From Symbiodinium natans (taxonomy: Eukaryota; Sar; Dinophyceae; Suessiales; Symbiodiniaceae): a stretch of DNA of 64,000 nucleotides. The notes under the pieces are model-generated. The model searched no databases, was not told the DNA's origin, and saw only the letters and a program-made list of their open reading frames with translations. Below are positions 58,901 to 64,000 of this stretch, piece after piece; the first letter of the stretch is position 1, and every line of letters begins with the position of its first letter. The stretch lies in assembly GCA_905221605.1 (NCBI GenBank), contig CAJNDS010002461.1, positions 348,126 through 412,125 of the forward strand, in the 5' to 3' direction. The position numbers and the translations under genes were made by a program.

Positions 58901-58999
58901 GATCGGGCACATCGCTGCTTTGGCGACGGTCCCAAAGATAAGGACTTCATCGTCTCTGTGCCACTGCCCCTCGGAACCTACAGTACTCTGAGGGCCTCG

Positions 59000-59755
59000 A
59001 AATCCTCAGTGAATGCTTTTAATGTTTGTGCGATTGATTTGAGGCACCCTCAGTTGCCCTCCACCCCCCACCCCAACATCCCCCAACCCCCTCGCTTGCC
59101 TAGATTCAAAAGAGATGTACGAAACGTAACACAAAAAGTCCAAACTAATTCTTGGCCCTTAAATTGAAAAGTTGTTGGGGTCGATGAGAGCCTGACGTTG
59201 AGAGGCATTGCAGTACAATTTAATGTCTACGATATCAGTGATACACGCATAGTTCTCTTTGAAGGTTGGGCGCGCTGCCCGCTCAGCTGGCGCAAGTGCT
59301 TCTGGATCGCTTCCTCCTGGAGAGCCTCGGTTCCTTCGGGCAACCGGTGGCCTCGACATGCATTTGATTCATTTCATTCTGCCTGAGTTTGTTGATGCCT
59401 TTTGCCACGCCTTCTGCGTTTTGCCTTGACTTTTGCCAAGTTGAAGCCAGGCATACGAACAGGAGCTGCGAGGCATGTGCCTGACCGCGGATGTCTCCCG
59501 TTGCCTGGCCACAAGCCAAGAACGTGAGGGTGGCCTTTAAGCCACACATGTCGCACTGAAAGATTGAGGTCGGTGAGTCAGCGGGCCCCCGGTGACATCG
59601 CTTTGAAAAAGACTCGAAGCATTCCGCTGGAGTTCCGAAGTTAGTGTCAAGCTCAAGGTTGCTTCTGCAACATGTCTTGTGGCGTTTTCTGATGTCTTAT
59701 GAGGTTCTTTATGGCTGTGGGCTCCCAGCTCGAAGTGTAGTGTGACAGGGCCACT
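59000..59755. other. intergenic region before the ART gene
   Basis: CCCCAACATCCCCCAACCCCC-type C-rich patch at about 59058-59095. No convincing exon. Confidence 0.4.
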
Positions 59756-62043
59756 ATGATGTACGCAAAGCGTCCGGCCTTCTCATTAACAAATGGCAGA
59801 ACGCGCAAGGGAAAGGGGGAGGGCAAAGACGTGAAAGACGGCAGAAAGCTAGAGAAGGAGCAGCCGCAGGCTGTGCGAAGCAAGTCTCTGGCAGAGCTGC
59901 TCGAAGAAGAGGAGTCTGGCCACGGACCCAAACTGGAAGAGGCGTTGCTGGCGGTTTTCCGGCTGATCGACGCCGATAATGGCGGCTCCATCTCTAAGCT
60001 TGAGTTCATTGGAGCCGTGTACCGACATGCATTAGTTGCCTCGTTTGTTTTGCAAGGTCACGGTTTGTGCCCTGAGTTGCAAAGTGACTCAAGCGGTCAA
60101 GTGGCAATAAATGAGCAGAGCTTCGATGCAGTGGACGAGGTCTTCGACAGCATGTCTGGCGGAAGCGCGAGGGTCAGGTACCCCGAGTTTGCAGCTTACT
60201 TCCGCAGAGTAGCAAATGTGTGTCTCGCAGCACAGACAGAGGAAAAAGGCATGAAGGATGTCTTTGGCTCCATTGATGCTGATGCAAATGGATCTTTCTC
60301 GAAACTGGACATGGTGGCAGCGATGCAGAGCAATGCACGCGTGGCCTCCTACTTGTTGCCGGGTCTGGATGCGCGGAAAGTCTTGGAGGATGAACGTAGC
60401 TATGATGCGGTTTGTTCGCTGTTTGATCACATGGCTGCAGGTAGGCAGGGCGTGCAATGGCAGGATTTCAAGACTTTCTGCCTGCACACACGCTTCCAGA
60501 AGGCATGGGATTCCAGCCCCTCCACCACATGCTCCAGCCCGGGCTCCAGCCCCCTCAGCGCTGGAAGCAGCCCATCCTCTGATGAGAGGTCCAGTGCGAG
60601 AATCCTGGTTATAGCACCGGGTTTTGGCAGGGAGCGCCATCCCCAACAAGCAGCCCTGCTGGCGAACGCAGGCTTCCAGATTCACTGGTGCAGGGACCTG
60701 CCCGAGTATGCAGACGAAGGTGCTAGGTTGACCTACCATGCCGTGGCGCCCTACTTAAACAAGATAAGGGATGAGATCGTGAGCATTCAGCCCCGAGTTG
60801 TGCTTGCAGCATCGCAAGGTGGAGCATACTTGGTTGGCTTATGGCAGCTGGGGTATTGGAATGGCCCCTCTGTGATGCTCAATGCACATCCCAGCCTACC
60901 GATGCGCTTGCCAGCTGCAGCCTCTATCGTCGTGGCGCACGGCTCCAACGACGAGGCCTACCTCTGGATGCGTGGTGATCTAGAGGAGCTGATGACTACG
61001 GGCCCCCCAAACCGGAGTCTCCTCTACTACACTGGCAATAGTGGCTATTTGGCCTCTGGCTCGCTTACGCGGCTTGGGGATCGACATGTGATGGCATCCA
61101 TTTTGCAGAACCGTACTCTTCCAAGGCTCGTGGATGCGGCCTTGAGTCCAATGGGCCCCGAGATGTACCTGCTCCAGTCCTGGCGCAGCCAGCTTAGTGA
61201 CGCCCGCTTGGATGCGCAGCATTGGCTCGGGTACTCCCTGGAACGGCTGCGCCGTTTGTGGGCCTCGCCTGGCCGCCAGGGCAGGGATGGCTCGTCCCTC
61301 TTCCAGGTGCAACCCAACAGCGAGGAGTTCCGGCGTGTGGCGACCATCTTCCGAGCTGCGCCTCCCGAGCCCCCGGCCTACATGCTCTCCTCCCAGCAAA
61401 GCTGGGAACGGCTTCCCATTCACAAGATTGAGCGGGTGGAGAATGGAGGTCAGATGGAGTGTAGCACTATCCCTTACAGAGATGGCCTCCGCAACTCTTT
61501 GCGGGAGCAGGGTGTCGACTTTGATCCCAGCATTCATGCTTGTTGGGCTTTCCATGGAGCCGACCAAGAGTCGCTCCTGTCAATCATCAGGGATCCAGTC
61601 TCTGGATTTCAGCCCTTGATTTCGGGAAGCCGCAACTCACCAGTTTGGGGCTCCGGCACCTATTTTGCCAGGGATGCCAAGTACGTAGCAGACGGACAGT
61701 TCTGCCCACGGCGAAGGGATGGCTCCAGATGTATGCTGCTTTGCCTGGTCATGCTTGGAATGCCGTGTCTCGGGGATCCGAACCAGAAGGAGCCTGGTTC
61801 TGATCAGAGGGTTTTGCTCAGGGCTGTTTCATGCCGGCACGAAGAGACTAGCGAACATGCTTGTAGTGTGCGTGTGTGAGTGCAGCAGTAATGCAAGTCG
61901 TATTCCTGCACCAGGGCGTTCTCCCCTTCCGGCAGAAGCCACATCGATACAACTCGGCTGTGGACTCCCTCTCGAGCCCAGAGGTGTACGTCACACAGGT
62001 GGTGGGTGCTGCTCATCCGGCATATCTCATCACTTTCGCATGA
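59756..62043 (+). CDS. EF-hand / alpha-beta hydrolase-like / PARP-type ADP-ribosyltransferase fusion, 720 residues
   Basis: Two exons, 59756-61789 and 61915-62043, joined in phase 0 across a 125-nt GA-AG intron. Residues 60-250 hold two paired EF-hand units: canonical loops DADNGGSISKLE (72-83) and DADANGSFSKLD (174-185), each followed by a degenerate partner (about 123-149 and 216-242). A Ser/Pro linker (252-280) leads to an alpha/beta-hydrolase-like domain (about 281-465) with ILVIAPGFG, a nucleophile-elbow-like AASQGG (Ser353), VVAHGSNDE and GDRHV (His444). Residues about 540-720 form a PARP/ART catalytic domain: WAFHGAD (His600), WGSGTYFARDAKYVAD (Tyr636) and LVMLGMPCLGDPNQK, then from exon 2 GVLPFRQKPHRYNSAVDS, SSPEVYV (Glu701) and AYLITFA. 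His-Tyr-Glu is the triad of poly-ADP-ribosylating PARPs. The start is ATG-ATG-TAC after a possible AG acceptor, so an upstream exon cannot be excluded. Domain calls are firm for the EF-hands and ART, moderate for the hydrolase fold. Confidence 0.88.
61790..61914 (+). other. GA-AG intron inside the ART domain
   Basis: Exon 1 ends GATCCGAACCAGAAG, the intron starts GAGCCT and ends CACCAG, and exon 2 starts GGCGTTCTC. Removing it keeps frame and completes the conserved ART core from GDPNQK to RYNSAVDS. Confidence 0.8.
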
Positions 62044-62648
62044 GTGAGTTCGGGGGCTACGTAGCATGGCACAGCCACGCAGGCTCGGCCCTTAGTGTGC
62101 TTTGTGTGGCCGCTGTATATACTGTGTGGCTGCGGCGGCGGGCATCTTCTGCCCAGCTGCCGACAGTCACCAGAATGGCCACATGGTACCATTGAGGCAT
62201 TTTTCGTTACAATTGGATGTAGCAATCCCTGAGCGGAATCCTTGCAATATGTTAAGTGAGCAAAAGTGACTTTCTCCCAGCCGATGAAATGATATGGCTG
62301 AATGGTGGTTTCAAATCAGTGAACGGTTGGAAGGGTGGCATGACTGCTAGCATATGTAGCGAGCTCCCCAGAGGATTCTACTCACGCGCCCGGCTGCCCG
62401 TGCAGCCGATGGCGATTTTTGCGGCTACTCCACCGAAGGGTGGCGGCTTCCACCTGAGAAGCATACAGTGGCACGCACAGGTACACTAATCATTGGAGCT
62501 CCATGGGTGTTCCTTCTGCTCCGGTGAACCTTAAACAGTCTTACAGTTCTCAAAACATCAGCATTAGCTGATCAGTAGCTTCAAGCTCAGCAGTAGCTCC
62601 AATGAAAGTGGTAAGGCAATGGCTTCTCACCATCTCTGCCTGGTCCCA
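62044..62648. other. 3' flank of the ART gene
   Basis: No supported exon. Probably 3' UTR and intergenic DNA. Confidence 0.4.
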
Positions 62649-63204
62649 TTATGGCCCGATCCAAGATCTTGCCGCAGGCAGACAGTAGCGCAGCTTCTCG
62701 AAAATGCGGTCACCGCATATGTAGCAAATCTGCATAACCTCGAACTTGTGGTTGCGGTGCCTTGTTTGTTTTTTTTGGAGAAGCTGCACGTAGGTTAGCT
62801 GACAGCACAACAGGCAACCACCAAAGACAGCGAGGAAGATTAGTGCGCGGTTTTGGATTTCTCGGAATGTGTTTTGTTTTCGGATGTCCGTTTCGTGTCC
62901 ATCCATAATTTGGACAATACTAATTTTAAGTCCAGATTCTAATCTCATCTTCTTAATGATCTCGTCATGATTGAGTTCGTTTTGGAGGGTAGCCAAAAGA
63001 TGCTCCTTTTTTTCACCGGCTTTTCTCTGTCTTGTCACACTTAAGGTTTATGTTTTCTGCGGTTTCTTCTTCATGCGTCTGAGCAACAGTGCTATTTCTG
63101 GAGTTGTAAGGCTGTTTGCGTAGGTAGAGCTTGACATGCTTGTACAGTGTCGCTTCCGTCTCAGGTGGGTTGGAGAGCCATTTGCGACAGAAAGAACTCA
63201 GCAA
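62649..63204 (-). pseudogene. AT-rich minus-strand coding-like region in two frames
   Basis: On the minus strand, 63204-63013 reads LSSFCRKWLSNPPETEATLY then KHVKLYLRKQPYNS and ends CDKTEKSR-stop. A frame shifted by one base takes over at 63038 and runs to 62649 with KAGEKKEHLLATLQNELNHD, EIIKKMRLESGLKISIVQIM and a hydrophobic segment ALIFLAVFGGCLLCCQLTYV, ending ARSWIGP. The two frames meet near a run of seven A (minus strand), so a one-base indel, assembly error or short intron could explain the break. Codon use is AT-richer than in the + strand genes. No family recognised. It could be a foreign or decayed gene. Confidence 0.4.
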
Positions 63205-63424
63205 CGGTTCATGAAGGGATTAACCTTTAAGCTTTAATTTCCCCTGCCAGCTGCTTTATCCAAACCGCACAGGGTGCTAACAGGGGGAGTCGCTTCTAAA
63301 CAAAGCGCACCAACAACTACTTATTCTGAGCATGTCAAGACGCGCTCATACACTCGAGCAAGAACATGGCTTAGTTGACCAAGACGAGAGGTGCCCTAAC
63401 ACAACCGTGTATTTCTAGAGCTGA

Positions 63425-63515
<91 letters not shown>

Positions 63516-63660
63516 CAGTGTAGTTGTAGTTGTTGTTGTTGTGGTTGTGGTAGTCGTGGTAGTAGCGGTCGTAGCGGTCGTAGCGGTAGTAGCGGTAGTA
63601 GCGGCAGTAGCGGCAGCAGCGGCAGCAGCGGCAGTGGTGGTAGTCGTGGTAGTAGAAGAA
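63425..63660. repeat. (AGT)30 passing into GTAGCGGTC-type trinucleotide repeats
   Basis: A pure AGT run to about 63514, then imperfect GTTGTTGTGG and GGTAGTAGCGGCAG units. Frames are poly-Ser or poly-Val artefacts. Confidence 0.95.
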
Positions 63661-63689
63661 GCAGAAGAAATTGTTGTTATAATTATTGA

Positions 63690-64000
63690 AATAAATAGTA
63701 ACGTAAAGAATCGTAAAATAAGAATGAATAAGGATTAGGTCTTTTCAGGATTTATCTCGAAAATCTTCATGGACTTAATTCTAAAGGAATTCTAGAGGAA
63801 TTTAGAAATAAAGATGATTCTAAAATTTTCGGATTTTAGATTTAGATATAGAGAGAGGATAAGAATCTTATATCATAAAATAATTTTCGAAATCTACTCT
63901 ATAAAACGCTACGGTCAAAGCAACCCTATGCGATACGTCACGCCTCGGAGTGCCCCAGCCCCAAAATTTTCCGGAAATTTCTGGACCCCGGCGAGCAAGC
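63690..64000. other. AT-rich window end, no gene seen
   Basis: ATAAATAGTAACG and TTCTAAAGGAATTCTAGAGG short repeats in AT-rich DNA. Nothing coding is supported. Confidence 0.5.

Noticed and set aside
63375-63738. poly-Ser and poly-Val frames at the (AGT)n tract
   Set aside because: Trinucleotide repeat artefact. All three frames on + are equally repetitive.

Overview
The window looks like nuclear DNA of a dinoflagellate, most likely a Symbiodiniaceae-like alga. The evidence is: low coding density; genes cut into many short exons; introns that often begin with GC or GA instead of GT and whose junctions read AG|G; many microsatellites and homopolymer tracts; degenerate TTTAGGG-type telomere-like repeats inside the sequence; and a near-match to the 3' end of the dinoflagellate spliced leader just upstream of one start codon. 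There are no bacterial operons, Shine-Dalgarno sites, rRNA genes or convincing tRNAs. Every gene I can identify with confidence lies on the + strand, as expected for a unidirectional dinoflagellate gene block.

Layout. 0.5-9.7 kb: scattered Ala-rich exons plus a 1.3 kb Gly/Ser/Thr/Pro repeat exon. They are interrupted at 2.65-5.5 kb by a candidate element with terminal inverted repeats, filled with telomere-like satellite. 10.7-13.2 kb: exons of a probable secreted Cys-rich protein. 13.9-17 kb: Met/Pro/Ala repeat exon, EF-hand exon and Ala-rich exon. 19.4-23.2 kb: a complete six-exon gene for the spliceosomal Sm protein F, whose 3.1 kb second intron holds exons of another same-strand gene. 25.8-27.5 kb: a large exon with a duplicated Cys-rich domain. 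29.1-30.3 kb: a METTL21-type protein methyltransferase. 30.6-34.8 kb: unassigned exons and low-complexity DNA. 35.7-39 kb: a TPR protein and a probable second gene. 42.0-44.6 kb: a WD40 protein matching EIPR1/TSSC1. 44.8-46.1 kb: a Met/Pro-rich, probably secreted protein with a relict spliced leader upstream. 47.3-48.7 kb: an RS-domain protein with a duplicated helical motif. 50.8-59 kb: several unassigned multi-exon genes. 59.8-62.0 kb: a protein joining EF-hands, an alpha/beta-hydrolase-like domain and a PARP-type ADP-ribosyltransferase domain. 62.6-63.2 kb: an AT-rich minus-strand coding-like stretch in two frames, unlike its surroundings.

The genes do not form one pathway. Two concern mRNA processing (SmF; RS protein), one endosome/Golgi tethering (EIPR1-like), one protein methylation and one calcium-linked ADP-ribosylation. 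Exon boundaries for SmF, EIPR1, the RS protein and the ART protein were worked out by hand from reading frame, family similarity remembered from known proteins, and splice motifs. Boundaries given as approximate are exactly that. No alignment, HMM search or transcript data was available.
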